A stretch of DNA of 64,000 nt. Source: Streptomyces flavotricini. GTDB taxonomy: Bacteria > Actinomycetota > Actinomycetes > Streptomycetales > Streptomycetaceae. The stretch's first letter is position 1, and each line of letters opens with the position of its first letter. Where the stretch lies: contig NZ_JAINUL010000001.1 in NCBI RefSeq assembly GCF_020639365.1, positions 5,363,992 to 5,427,991 on the forward strand, written 5' to 3'. Below, piece after piece: positions 1 to 8,107 of the stretch. The notes under the pieces are model-generated. The model saw only the letters and a program-made list of their open reading frames with translations. It was not told the DNA's origin and did not search any database. The position numbers were made by a program, and so were the translations under genes.

Positions 1-1012
1 TCGGCGTCCACTGGAAGGAGATCAGCACGGCCGCCGTCAGCCCCGCCCACCACAGGCGGGTGCGTACCGGGAGCGCCCCGTGGAACGGCAGGGCCGCCAC
101 CAGCAGCAGCGTCCCCGTGCCCACGAACAGCGCCGGCGAGGAGAAGGAGTACGTCGCGGGCAGGAGCCGCGCGAACAGGTCCGGCCAGGACACCGGGTCG
201 AACCGCCGCGTCCACCCCGGGTACGCCTGCTTCGAGCTCAAGAACAGCGGGACGAGCACCGGCGCGGACACCGCGATGCCCAGCAAGGTCGTTCCGGCAC
301 CCCGGACGAGCACGGGCAGCCGCTCCCGTACGCCCTCGCGCGTCAGCACCACCCGTACCAGGAGCACCAGCGCCGCGCCCAGCGTCGCCATGTAGGCGGT
401 GTAGAAGTTCGCCGCCCAGCAGAGCGCCACCACGAGGACGGCGGCGGCGAGCCGGCGGCCCCGCATCGCCCATTCACCCGTCAGACACAGGAGCGGGAAC
501 GCGATCAGCCCGTCCAGCCACATCGGGTTGTAGGAGGCCTCGATCACCGACCAGCCGCACAGCGCGTACGAGGCCCCCAGCAGGCCGGCCCCCCACCACG
601 GCCCGCGGCGCTGCGTGCGCAGCAGCCAGGCCATCGCCGCCGCGGCCGCCGCCGTCTTGAGCACCGTCACCACGTACACCGCGAGGTCGATGTCCCGGCG
701 CGGGAAGAGGGCGACGAGCACCGCGAAGGGGCTGGAGAGGTAGGTGCCGAAGTCGGGCAGGAAGCTCGTGCCGAAGCCGGACTGCCAGTTGAACAGCAGC
801 CCGCCCTCCGCCCGCCCGTGCAGGAGGTCCCACAGGTGGGCGTGGAAGGGGACGAACTGGTTGCCGAGGTCGTTGACGCTGCGGTGGCGGTGTCCGTACG
901 GGAACACGCGGGCGACCGCGTCCCCGGCGCAGACGGCCACCACCGTGATCAGGGCGGCGAGGGCCGAGCCGCGCAGGCTCAGGCGGCGCGGCGAGCGGTG
1001 CGGTGTCGACAT
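1..1012 (-). CDS. YfhO-family membrane protein, N-terminal part (runs off the window)
   Basis: The reading frame opens at an ATG at 1012 and stays open to the left edge, so only the first ~337 residues are present. After a short basic N-terminus comes a hydrophobic segment. Next are the YfhO-type motif NDLGNQFVPFHAHLWDLLHG, then NWQSGFGTSFLPDF, and a NPMWLDGLIAFPLL / NFYTAYM pair between long hydrophobic helices. YfhO proteins are large multi-spanning membrane proteins related to GT-C glycosyltransferases and act on cell-surface glycopolymers. The exact substrate cannot be read here. No strong ribosome binding site (RBS) lies before the ATG. Family call fairly secure, function not. Confidence 0.8.
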   Translation of the reverse strand, partial: MSTPHRSPRRLSLRGSALAALITVVAVCAGDAVARVFPYGHRHRSVNDLGNQFVPFHAHLWDLLHGRAEGGLLFNWQSGFGTSFLPDFGTYLSSPFAVLVALFPRRDIDLAVYVVTVLKTAAAAAAMAWLLRTQRRGPWWGAGLLGASYALCGWSVIEASYNPMWLDGLIAFPLLCLTGEWAMRGRRLAAAVLVVALCWAANFYTAYMATLGAALVLLVRVVLTREGVRERLPVLVRGAGTTLLGIAVSAPVLVPLFLSSKQAYPGWTRRFDPVSWPDLFARLLPATYSFSSPALFVGTGTLLLVAALPFHGALPVRTRLWWAGLTAAVLISFQWTP

Positions 1013-1204
1013 GGTGGGCCGACTCTGGCACCGCCGGTGGACGAGGGGGTGGCCACCGGGTGGCTGTGACATCAACAGAGGCGTACCCCAACACCCCGGG
1101 AATCGTTGGTCGAACCAGTGGCTCGGATCAGCTTGACTGCATACCATCGATCACCGCACGGCCCTTGTGCACCGACGCACAATCTCCCGGCCCTGGAGGC
1201 TCCT

Positions 1205-1831
1205 TTGCACCGTCGCACTGCGCTCTCCGTCTCCGCCGCCCTGCTCGTGGCGGCCCCCTTGCTGTCCGCCTGCTCGGGGCAGGCCCGGCCCGGCACCGCG
1301 GCCGTCGTGGGCGGCGAACGCATCACCACCTCCGCGCTCCAGGCCCAGGTCAACGACGTCCGGGCGGCACAGAACGAGACCGGGTCCACCGCGGCCCAGC
1401 TGATCCAGTCCTCGCCCGGCCTGGAGCGCGTCAAGCTCAACAAGATGATCCAGACCGTCGTGCTGGAGCGCGCCGCGGAGGACGCCGGCGTGAGCGTCGG
1501 CGAAAAGGAGGTCCAGGACTTCCGCAAGGCCCAGCTGGAGAAGGCGGGCGGAGCCGAGAAGCTGACCGCGGCGGCCCTGGAGCAGGCCCAGCTGGCGCCC
1601 GGGCAGCTCGACGCCGACGCCCGGTTCAAGCTGCTGCGCGACAAGCTCTTCGACCACTACGGAAGCCAGGACAAGGCCGTCGAGAAGCTGGCGTCCGCCG
1701 CGAAGGCCCTGCACATCGAGGTGAACCCGCGCTACGGCGTCTGGGACGCGCAGCAGATCGTGCTCGGCGACCAGGACACCCCCTGGATCGTCCAGCGGAC
1801 CCGGCCCGAGCAGGCCCCCGCCGGAGCCTGA
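1205..1831 (+). CDS. SurA N-terminal domain lipoprotein
   Basis: A 208-residue exported protein. The TTG at 1205 is preferred because GGAGG (about 1195-1199) lies 5-6 nt upstream. From this start the N-terminus is a clean lipoprotein signal ending in the lipobox LLSACSG (Cys about residue 24). The mature part has VVGGERITTSALQAQV, the strand-helix opening of SurA/PrsA N-terminal chaperone domains, followed by Glu/Lys/Ala-rich helices. There is no recognisable PPIase domain, so it is probably a periplasm-side chaperone or holdase, not a prolyl isomerase. It lies 28 nt before the mazG-like gene on the same strand and may be cotranscribed. Confidence 0.82.
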   Translation: MHRRTALSVSAALLVAAPLLSACSGQARPGTAAVVGGERITTSALQAQVNDVRAAQNETGSTAAQLIQSSPGLERVKLNKMIQTVVLERAAEDAGVSVGEKEVQDFRKAQLEKAGGAEKLTAAALEQAQLAPGQLDADARFKLLRDKLFDHYGSQDKAVEKLASAAKALHIEVNPRYGVWDAQQIVLGDQDTPWIVQRTRPEQAPAGA

Positions 1832-1859
1832 GCCGCCCGTCCGGAGGTAGGTTCGGAGG

Positions 1860-2915
1860 GTGAACGACCACGCCGCCGAACCCGCCCCCGCCGTGCCCGC
1901 CCCCGCCCCGGTCCCCCCGGCCGGCCCCGACGCCACGGCCGCCGGCCGGATCGTCCTGCTGACCGCGAGCCACCGGGTCGCGCCGGGCCTGCTGTCCTGG
2001 CCGGCCTGGCAGAGCCTGCGCGCCGCGGACCGGGTGCTGTGCGCCGACCCGGGCCATCCGCAGCTGCCGTACCTGCGCGAGGCGGGGGTCGAGGTCGCGC
2101 ACGAGAGCCCGGACGCGCAGGCGCTGGTCGAGGCCTGCGCCGGCGGCCGCACCGTCGTGGTGATCCCGTCCGGCGAGGGCGACCGGCGGCTCACCGACGG
2201 ACTGGCCCGGCTCGCCGGCTCCGGCCGTGTCGACATGCCCGACCTCGAACTGCTGCCGGGCTCGTACGATCTGCCCGGCGCCCGCCTGCTCGACCTCGTC
2301 CAGGTGATGGACCGGGTCCGCCGCGAATGCCCCTGGACCTCGCGCCAGACCCACGAGGGACTGGTCAAGTACGCCATCGAGGAGTCGTACGAACTCGTCG
2401 AGGCCATCGAGGACGGGGACCGGGAGGCGCTGCGCGAGGAGCTCGGCGACGTACTCCTGCAGGTGGTCTTCCACGCCCGGATCGCCGAGGAAGGCCGTCC
2501 CGGCGATGGAGCCGAGCCGTTCTCCATCGACGACGTGGCCGGCGGCCTCGTCGAGAAGCTGATCCACCGGCACCCGCACGTCTTCGGGGACGCGGACGCG
2601 CAGACCCCGGAGGACGTGAACGCGCACTGGCAGCGCACCAAGGCGGTCGAGAAGCAGCGGGAGTCGGTCACCGACGGGATCCCGCTGGGCCAGCCCGGAC
2701 TCGCGCTCGCGGCCAAGCTCGCCGGCCGGGTCCGTACGGGCGGCTTGGCCGTGGAACTGCCCCGCGGCGAGGGCATCGGCTACGAGCTGCTCGAACTGGC
2801 GGCGCGCGCCGAGGCGGCGGGCACCGACCCCGAGACCGCGCTGCGCGCGGCGGCCCGCGCCTACCGGGACGCGATCCGCGCGGCCGAGGGCGTCGGCGCG
2901 GCGGACGCCCACTGA
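1860..2915 (+). CDS. mazG: Nucleoside triphosphate pyrophosphohydrolase, MazG family
   Basis: A 351-residue protein. Residues ~15-110 resemble a degenerate tetrapyrrole-methylase-like N-terminal half, as in other actinobacterial MazG proteins. The MazG domain follows: VMDRVRRECPW, then the metal-binding helix EESYELVEAIEDGD (from about residue 174) and EELGDVLLQVVFHARI. The C-terminal HPHVFGD and VNAHWQ segments are also family features. It hydrolyses NTPs to NMP and pyrophosphate, acting as a house-cleaning enzyme. The GTG at 1860 directly abuts one GGAGG, with another ~12 nt upstream, so the start could lie a few codons later. The ring of Glu/Asp metal ligands looks intact. Confidence 0.9.
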   Translation: MNDHAAEPAPAVPAPAPVPPAGPDATAAGRIVLLTASHRVAPGLLSWPAWQSLRAADRVLCADPGHPQLPYLREAGVEVAHESPDAQALVEACAGGRTVVVIPSGEGDRRLTDGLARLAGSGRVDMPDLELLPGSYDLPGARLLDLVQVMDRVRRECPWTSRQTHEGLVKYAIEESYELVEAIEDGDREALREELGDVLLQVVFHARIAEEGRPGDGAEPFSIDDVAGGLVEKLIHRHPHVFGDADAQTPEDVNAHWQRTKAVEKQRESVTDGIPLGQPGLALAAKLAGRVRTGGLAVELPRGEGIGYELLELAARAEAAGTDPETALRAAARAYRDAIRAAEGVGAADAH

Positions 2916-2927
2916 CCTCCGGCGGTC

Positions 2928-4142
2928 CTACCGGGGCGCGCGGCCCGACGGGTTGTGCCAGTGCGGCTCGGGGCGGCCGAGGAACCACTCGCCGAAGCCG
3001 AGGGGCCGGCCGCCCGTGCCGTGGCCGGTGCCCGCGGCGGGCAGCGAGTCGTGGAAGATCCTGCCCGGCGGGGCGCCCAGCTCCTTCAGCACCCGCACGG
3101 TCTGCTCGACGAACGGCGTCGGCCCGCTGAGGTAGACGTCCTGCTCGGGCCACATGGCCCGGTGGCCGAGGGCGGTCGCGAGCCGCCCGGTGGCCTGGTC
3201 GCGGTGGAACCCGGGGGCGGGCGTGATGTAGGTGACGCCGAGCCGGCCGAAGGAGGCCGCGTACTCGTCGATCAGCGGGCGGTCGTACAGGTGCGCCGGG
3301 TCCCGGGCGACGACGAAGAGCCGTACGTCCCGGTCGGGAGGCTGCCCGGCGAGCTCCTCCACCATGGCCCGGATCGGCGCCCACCCGGTGCCCGCCGCGA
3401 TGAGGCTGACGGGCCGGTCGGCGCGGCGCAGCGTCAGCTGCCCGCCGGCCGCGCCGAGCCGCAGCACCTCGCCGGGCCGGGCCTCGCGGACCAGGGCGGT
3501 GCTGAGCCGGCCGCCCTCGATGCGGCTGACGTGCAGGTCGAGGGTGCCGTCCGGGCGCGGGGCGTTCCCGATGGAGTACGTGCGCCAGACCCTGGGGACC
3601 CGCTCGCAGCTCACGCTCGCGTACTGGCCGGGGAGATGGGGGAAGGGGGCGTGCGGGCGCAGGGTCAGCACCCCGATGTCCTCCCCGTACTGGAGGTGGC
3701 GCACGATCTCGGCGTCCCACCACGGCGGGTCCTCGCCGGCCGCGGCACCGGCCGTCATGGCGTCGGCGATCAGTTGGTACGCCTCGGACCAGGCCTTCTC
3801 CACGGTCGGGGTCCAGGCCTCGCCGCAGGTCCGGGCGAGTGCGGCGAGGAGGCTGGCGCCGAGGGCCGCGTAGTGCTCGGGGCCGGCGAGGAACTTGCGG
3901 TGGTCGCGGCCGAGGTCGTGGAGATAGGGGAGCAGGCTCTCCTCGTCGTCGAGGCGGGCGACCACGTGGGTCAGCGCGGCGAAGAGCCGGTCGCGCTGGC
4001 GTTCCATGTCCTCGGCGGAGGCCGGGAAGAGCTCGCGGATCCCGGGGTTGTGCCAGAAGAGGTGGGAGTAGAAGTACTTGACCGCGTGCTCGGCCCTTCT
4101 CTCCACCACCGCGAAGCTGCTCTTCAAGATCCTCACATCCAC
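2928..4142 (-). CDS. Flavohaemoprotein-like globin with FAD/NAD reductase domains
   Basis: A 404-residue protein with a globin domain (residues ~1-140). That domain has the proximal-His region DLGRDHRKF and the PEHYAALGASLL helix. A ferredoxin-reductase FAD domain follows (RTYSIGNAP, the RxYS flavin motif) and an NAD domain (AAGTGWAPI, YLSGPTPFV). Members oxidise NO to nitrate using O2 and NAD(P)H. The reading frame extends upstream, but the GTG at 4142 is preferred. It begins VDVRILKSSFAVV like other globin starts, and a -10-like TACTTT ends 7 nt before it, suggesting a leaderless mRNA. It is divergent from the P450 at 4258. Confidence 0.85.
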   Translation of the reverse strand: MDVRILKSSFAVVERRAEHAVKYFYSHLFWHNPGIRELFPASAEDMERQRDRLFAALTHVVARLDDEESLLPYLHDLGRDHRKFLAGPEHYAALGASLLAALARTCGEAWTPTVEKAWSEAYQLIADAMTAGAAAGEDPPWWDAEIVRHLQYGEDIGVLTLRPHAPFPHLPGQYASVSCERVPRVWRTYSIGNAPRPDGTLDLHVSRIEGGRLSTALVREARPGEVLRLGAAGGQLTLRRADRPVSLIAAGTGWAPIRAMVEELAGQPPDRDVRLFVVARDPAHLYDRPLIDEYAASFGRLGVTYITPAPGFHRDQATGRLATALGHRAMWPEQDVYLSGPTPFVEQTVRVLKELGAPPGRIFHDSLPAAGTGHGTGGRPLGFGEWFLGRPEPHWHNPSGRAPR

Positions 4143-4257
4143 AAGACCGAAAGTAGGAACGCCGGGGAAGGTGAGGTCAAGCGATGGCGGATCTGCGGAC
4201 AGCCGCGGCGAACCACCCATATGGGATGGCGGTGGGCGCGCGGGATACGGTCAGCGG

Positions 4258-5541
4258 GTGCATGAGCCGATCCCCGCAGCCCCCGCAGCCCCCGAAGACG
4301 GCACCCCTCCCCAGGGCCCGACCCTGTTCGACTGGGAGTTCGCCACCGATCCGTACCCGGCGTACGCCTGGCTGCGCGAGCACTCCCCGGTGCACCGCAC
4401 CAAGCTGCCGAGCGGGGTCGAGGCCTGGCTGGTCACCCGGTACGCGGACGCCCGCCAGGCCCTCGCCGACCAGCGGCTCAGCAAGAATCCGGCGCACCAC
4501 GCGGAGCCGGCGCACGCCAAGGGCAAGACCGGCATCCCGGGGGAGCGCAAGGCGGAGCTGATGACGCATCTGCTCAACATCGACCCGCCGGACCACACGC
4601 GGCTGCGGCGGCTGGTGTCGAAGGCGTTCACCCCGCGCAGGGTGGCCGAGTTCACCCCGCGGGTGCAGGAGCTGACCGACCACCTCATCGAGCAGTTCGC
4701 GAGCCGGGGCGAAGCGGACCTCATCCACGAGTTCGCCTTCCCACTCCCCATCTACGCCATCTGCGAGATGCTCGGCGTACCGCGCGAGGACCAGGACGAC
4801 TTCCGCGACTGGGCCGGGATGATGATCCGGCACGGCGGCGGTCCGCGCGGCGGGGTCGCCCGCTCCGTGAAGCAGATGCGGACCTATCTCGGCGAACTCA
4901 TCCACCGCAAAAGGGATGATCTGGGCAACGACCTTATTTCGGACCTGATCCGCGCGAGCGACCACGGCGACCACCTGACGGAGGCCGAGGCCACCGCGAT
5001 GGCCTTCATCCTCCTGTTCGCCGGATTCGAGACGACGGTCAACCTCATCGGCAACGGTGTCCACTCCCTCTTCATGAACCCGGATCAGCGCACCCGCCTC
5101 CAGGACTCCCTCGCCGCCGGCGAGAGCGGCCTGCTGGAGACCGGCATCGAGGAACTGCTGCGCTACGACGGGCCCGTCGAGCTGGCCACCTGGCGGTTCG
5201 CCACCGAGCCGCTGACCCTCGGCGGCCAGGAGGTCGCGGCCGGTGATCCGGTGCTCGTCGTCCTCGCCGCGGCCGACCGGGACCCCGAGCGGTTCGCCGA
5301 TCCGGACACCCTCGACCTCTCCCGTACCGACAACCAGCACCTCGGATACGGGCACGGGATCCACTACTGCCTGGGCGCTCCGCTCGCACGACTTGAGGGA
5401 CAGACGGCGCTTGCGACTTTGCTGACGCGTCTGCCAGATCTGGAACTCGCTGTTCCGCCCAACGAGCTTCGCTGGCGCGGGGGTCTGATCATGCGTGGCC
5501 TGCGCACCCTTCCCGTCAAGTTCACAGCCCGAAACCCCTGA
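4258..5541 (+). CDS. Cytochrome P450
   Basis: A 427-residue soluble P450. Visible motifs are the I-helix oxygen-binding AGFETT (~255), the K-helix ExxR in EELLRYDGP (~298), and the haem loop LGYGHGIHYCLGAP with the axial Cys near residue 371. The usual FG of the haem loop is replaced by LGYG. Overall it resembles bacterial class I P450s of the CYP105/107 type, which take electrons from ferredoxin; no ferredoxin gene is adjacent. The GTG at 4258 (VHEPIPAAP) is chosen over the longer frame. It is preceded by TACGGT at a distance fitting a leaderless transcript. Substrate unknown. Confidence 0.9.
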   Translation: MHEPIPAAPAAPEDGTPPQGPTLFDWEFATDPYPAYAWLREHSPVHRTKLPSGVEAWLVTRYADARQALADQRLSKNPAHHAEPAHAKGKTGIPGERKAELMTHLLNIDPPDHTRLRRLVSKAFTPRRVAEFTPRVQELTDHLIEQFASRGEADLIHEFAFPLPIYAICEMLGVPREDQDDFRDWAGMMIRHGGGPRGGVARSVKQMRTYLGELIHRKRDDLGNDLISDLIRASDHGDHLTEAEATAMAFILLFAGFETTVNLIGNGVHSLFMNPDQRTRLQDSLAAGESGLLETGIEELLRYDGPVELATWRFATEPLTLGGQEVAAGDPVLVVLAAADRDPERFADPDTLDLSRTDNQHLGYGHGIHYCLGAPLARLEGQTALATLLTRLPDLELAVPPNELRWRGGLIMRGLRTLPVKFTARNP

Positions 5542-5643
5542 ACGCCCGCTGACCGTAAGTCAGCCCCCGTCAAGAGTTGTTACTCGCGTGCTAAGACGGC
5601 TAGGTTCTGCCGTTACCCAGCCGTTATGCGAAAGGTGCAGCTC

Positions 5644-6681
5644 ATGCGTTCCGGGAACGGCCGCCACAGACGCCCCCGCCAGGTACCCGCGATAGTCGTC
5701 ACCGCCGGGGTCACCGGTTCCGCTTTGGCTCTGCCGCTGCTCGCCGCCACCGGCGCGAGCGCAGCCGAGACCTCCACGTGGGACAAGGTCGCCGAGTGCG
5801 AGAGCGGCGGCTCCTGGAGCGCCAACTCCGGCAGCGGGTCCTACGGCGGACTTTCGTTCACGCAGGAGGAGTGGAAGGCCTCGGGCGGCCTGGAGTTCGC
5901 CGAGCGCCCCGACCTCGCCAGCCGTTCACAGCAGATCGCCGTCGCCGAGCGCGTGCTGGGCACCCAGGGCGCCCAGGCGTTCGGACACTGCTCGGAGTCG
6001 GCCGGACTGACCCAGCAGGGCCCCGCGGCGACCGTGGACCCGGGCCTGCCCGGCACGCTCACCCCGATCGCTCCGAGCGCCTCGCGCCCCGACGACTCGG
6101 TCCCGGCCGGCGGTTCCGGCGCGAAGGCGCGCGACTTCGGCGCCCCCACCCCGGCTCCGGCCCCGGTCTTCACGCTTCCGCCGGCGCCGCTCGCGCCCAG
6201 CAGCGGACTGCCCGTCATGCCCGACCCGGACGTGCCGTCCACCTCGCCGACCGCCCCGGTGCTCCCGGGCACCCCCGGCGACCCGACGGGCCCGGGCACC
6301 CCGACCGCGCCCGCCGACCCGACCGCTCCGGGGAACGCGACCGCGCCGGGGAACCCGACCGTGCCCGGCAGCCCGGCCGACCCGAACGCTCCCACCGCCC
6401 CCGCGGCCCCGGGCACCCCGGGTGCCACCACCGACCCGGCGGGCATCCCGGACCCCTCCGGCACCGGTAAGCACCGCGGTACGCCCGCTCTTGAGGCCCC
6501 CGTCACATCTGGCGCGGCGTCGGATCCCTCGTACACGGTCCAGGCGGGCGACAGTCTGGCGACCATCGCGTCCGCCAAGGGGGTAAAGGGCGGCTGGAAC
6601 GCGCTCTACCAGGCCAACGAGCAGGTCATCGGCGATGACGCCAATCTGATCAAGCCCGGTCAGAATCTGGATCTAAGTTAG
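5644..6681 (+). CDS. Resuscitation-promoting factor with Pro-rich linker and LysM
   Basis: A 345-residue secreted muralytic enzyme. The order is a basic signal peptide ending near ASAAE, then the Rpf lysozyme-like domain (WDKVAECESGG; the Glu of CESGG is the catalytic acid in this family). A ~150-residue Pro/Thr/Ala linker rich in PGTPG and APG units follows, then a C-terminal LysM (SYTVQAGDSLATIA ... IKPGQNLDL) for peptidoglycan binding. The ATG at 5644 is preferred over 5626 because AAAGG at 5631-5635 has correct spacing. It is probably the counterpart of the RpfC gene beside rpfA in S. coelicolor (from memory). It cleaves cell-wall glycan to help spores germinate. Confidence 0.9.
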   Translation: MRSGNGRHRRPRQVPAIVVTAGVTGSALALPLLAATGASAAETSTWDKVAECESGGSWSANSGSGSYGGLSFTQEEWKASGGLEFAERPDLASRSQQIAVAERVLGTQGAQAFGHCSESAGLTQQGPAATVDPGLPGTLTPIAPSASRPDDSVPAGGSGAKARDFGAPTPAPAPVFTLPPAPLAPSSGLPVMPDPDVPSTSPTAPVLPGTPGDPTGPGTPTAPADPTAPGNATAPGNPTVPGSPADPNAPTAPAAPGTPGATTDPAGIPDPSGTGKHRGTPALEAPVTSGAASDPSYTVQAGDSLATIASAKGVKGGWNALYQANEQVIGDDANLIKPGQNLDLS

Positions 6682-6695
6682 AAACAGCGGCACTT

Positions 6696-6723
6696 CGGAC
6701 ATCCGGAAAAGGCTGAATGTCCG
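6696..6723 (+). terminator. Weak hairpin after the first rpf gene
   Basis: CGGACAT (6696-6702) pairs with ATGTCCG (6717-6723), a 7-bp stem with a 14-nt loop 15 nt after the rpf stop codon. There is no T-tract, so termination would be weak. It is followed at once by the dyad GAGACA-TG-TGTCTC (6736-6749), which may be an operator for the downstream leader. Confidence 0.4.
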
Positions 6724-6861
6724 TTATCTGCAAGTGAGACATGTGTCTCTTCAGGTCAACTGGCGTGTCCCGCCCGGAGCCTTCTGCAAACCCCGCCCTC
6801 ACCTGCGCAAATGCACGTAAGGAGGGCGCAAGTAGGGGCCGTTTCTCCCCGGTGTTCCTCG

Positions 6862-6891
6862 TTGAACATCGGGGAGAGACCTGTCTACCTT
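6862..6891 (+). promoter_or_regulatory. Probable promoter of the rpfA leader
   Basis: TTGAAC (6862-6867) and TACCTT (6886-6891) are separated by 18 nt, giving a start near 6898 and a ~240-nt untranslated leader. The -35 box lies inside an inverted repeat (TCTCCCCG at 6844-6851 with CGGGGAGA at 6870-6877), a possible binding site for a regulator. Confidence 0.5.
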
Positions 6892-6911
6892 CTGAGTCGC
6901 CCGCCACCGCG

Positions 6912-7121
6912 GGCTCCTTCGACCGCATCGCCGAATCCTGCCGGCGGACGGAGGGAACAGTCGTCGCGTCAAGCGCCGAAGGCAGGAGCGGGGGAACCAA
7001 GGTAGGCGCCGGGACCGGCCGTTGAGAGACGGCAAGGAAACGGCTAGGGGTTAAGTCGTGCGCCACGTCGCACGGCCGGGCACTCATCAGCCCGAACCCG
7101 ACAGCTCACCTCGTAGGCGTC
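6912..7121 (+). promoter_or_regulatory. ydaO-type cyclic di-AMP riboswitch ahead of rpfA
   Basis: The leader carries the conserved ydaO landmarks in order: GCCGAATCCTGCC (about 6929-6941), GAGCGGGGGAACCAA (about 6986-7000), GGGGTTAA (about 7047-7054), and the closing CCCGAACCCGACAGCT with CTCGTAGGC. These are established aptamer features that bind c-di-AMP. The S. coelicolor rpfA leader is known to contain this riboswitch class. CTCACC (7105-7110) within the 3' part can also pair with GGTGAG (7122-7127), which overlaps the rpfA RBS. That is a plausible expression platform, but it is inference. No gene is seen in 6682-7136. Confidence 0.88.
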
Positions 7122-7136
7122 GGTGAGGAGAACTCC

Positions 7137-7835
7137 ATGCTGATTTCCGGCAAGGGCAAGCACCGCCGCGCCTCCAAGGCCGCTCGCATCGTCACGCTCG
7201 CCGGTGTCACCGGTGTCGTCGTCGCCGCCCCCCTGATGGCGGCCGGCTCGGCCTCCGCCGCCACCGCCGGCGAGTGGGACCGCGTCGCGCAGTGCGAGTC
7301 CGGCGGCAACTGGTCGATCAACACGGGCAACGGCTACTACGGCGGCCTGCAGTTCTCGTCCTCGACGTGGGCCGCGTACGGCGGCAAGGCGTACGCCGCG
7401 CAGGCCAACCAGGCCTCCAAGTCGCAGCAGATAGCCATCGCCGAGAAGGTCCTCAAGGGCCAGGGCAAGGGCGCGTGGCCGTCCTGCGGCGTCGGCCTCT
7501 CCAACTCCTCTTACACCGGTGGTGGCACGACCGACACCCCGAAGAAGACGGAGACGAAGACCGAGACCAAGAAGACCCAGCCGAAGAAGACCGAGCCGAA
7601 GAAGGAGACCAAGCGCGAGACCCCCGCGCCGGTCACCCGCTCCGAGCGCTCCGAGGCCGCCCCGGTCGTGAAGACCGGCAACGGCTCGTACGAGGTCAAG
7701 CCGGGCGACACCCTGGGCACCATCGCCGAGGCCAACGGCGTCAAGGGCGGCTGGGAGAAGCTCTTCGAGCTCAACAAGGACATCGTGTCGGACGCCGACC
7801 TGATCTTCCCGGGTCAGAAGCTGAAGCTCAGCTGA
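7137..7835 (+). CDS. rpfA: Resuscitation-promoting factor RpfA with LysM
   Basis: A 232-residue secreted cell-wall hydrolase. It has a signal peptide to about residue 41 (SASAAT) and the Rpf domain (WDRVAQCESGGNW, YYGGLQFSSSTW; catalytic Glu in CESGG). A Lys/Thr/Glu-rich linker follows, with repeated KKTE/TKTE units, then a C-terminal LysM (SYEVKPGDTLGTIA ... IFPGQKLKLS). The RBS GGTGAGGAG (7122-7130) sits 6 nt before the ATG. The upstream c-di-AMP riboswitch and the adjacent second rpf identify it as rpfA. It is expected to act in spore germination and vegetative wall remodelling. A very strong terminator follows. Confidence 0.95.
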   Translation: MLISGKGKHRRASKAARIVTLAGVTGVVVAAPLMAAGSASAATAGEWDRVAQCESGGNWSINTGNGYYGGLQFSSSTWAAYGGKAYAAQANQASKSQQIAIAEKVLKGQGKGAWPSCGVGLSNSSYTGGGTTDTPKKTETKTETKKTQPKKTEPKKETKRETPAPVTRSERSEAAPVVKTGNGSYEVKPGDTLGTIAEANGVKGGWEKLFELNKDIVSDADLIFPGQKLKLS

Positions 7836-7885
7836 ATCCTGCAGTGATGACCGCGGCCGCCCCGAGCGGCGCCGCGGCAGCCCGA

Positions 7886-7920
7886 CCGCCCGGCGCGTCT
7901 TCCCCCCACGCGCCGGGCGG
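7886..7920 (+). terminator. Strong rpfA terminator
   Basis: Thirteen perfect base pairs (CCGCCCGGCGCGT at 7886-7898 with its complement at 7908-7920) around a 9-nt loop, followed by CGGCGTTTGT. Confidence 0.85.
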
Positions 7921-8107
7921 CGGCGTTTGTGCCGGTGGTCGAGGTCCCTATGTGCCGGAAGGCGGGTATTCGGGCCCTTTTTCGTCCCAGGGGGCGGGCG
8001 GTCGGCCGGCCGAGTGCCCGGAGCCGGTTAGGCTCTAGGCGGCGGGGCCATCCCACGGCCCGACATGCCACCGCACACCCAGCGTCACATCCCAGAAGGA
8101 GATGCTC

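Noticed and set aside
6741..7025. A 94-codon open frame in the rpfA leader
   Set aside because: It overlaps the riboswitch aptamer, has no RBS, and its codon usage is not Streptomyces-like.
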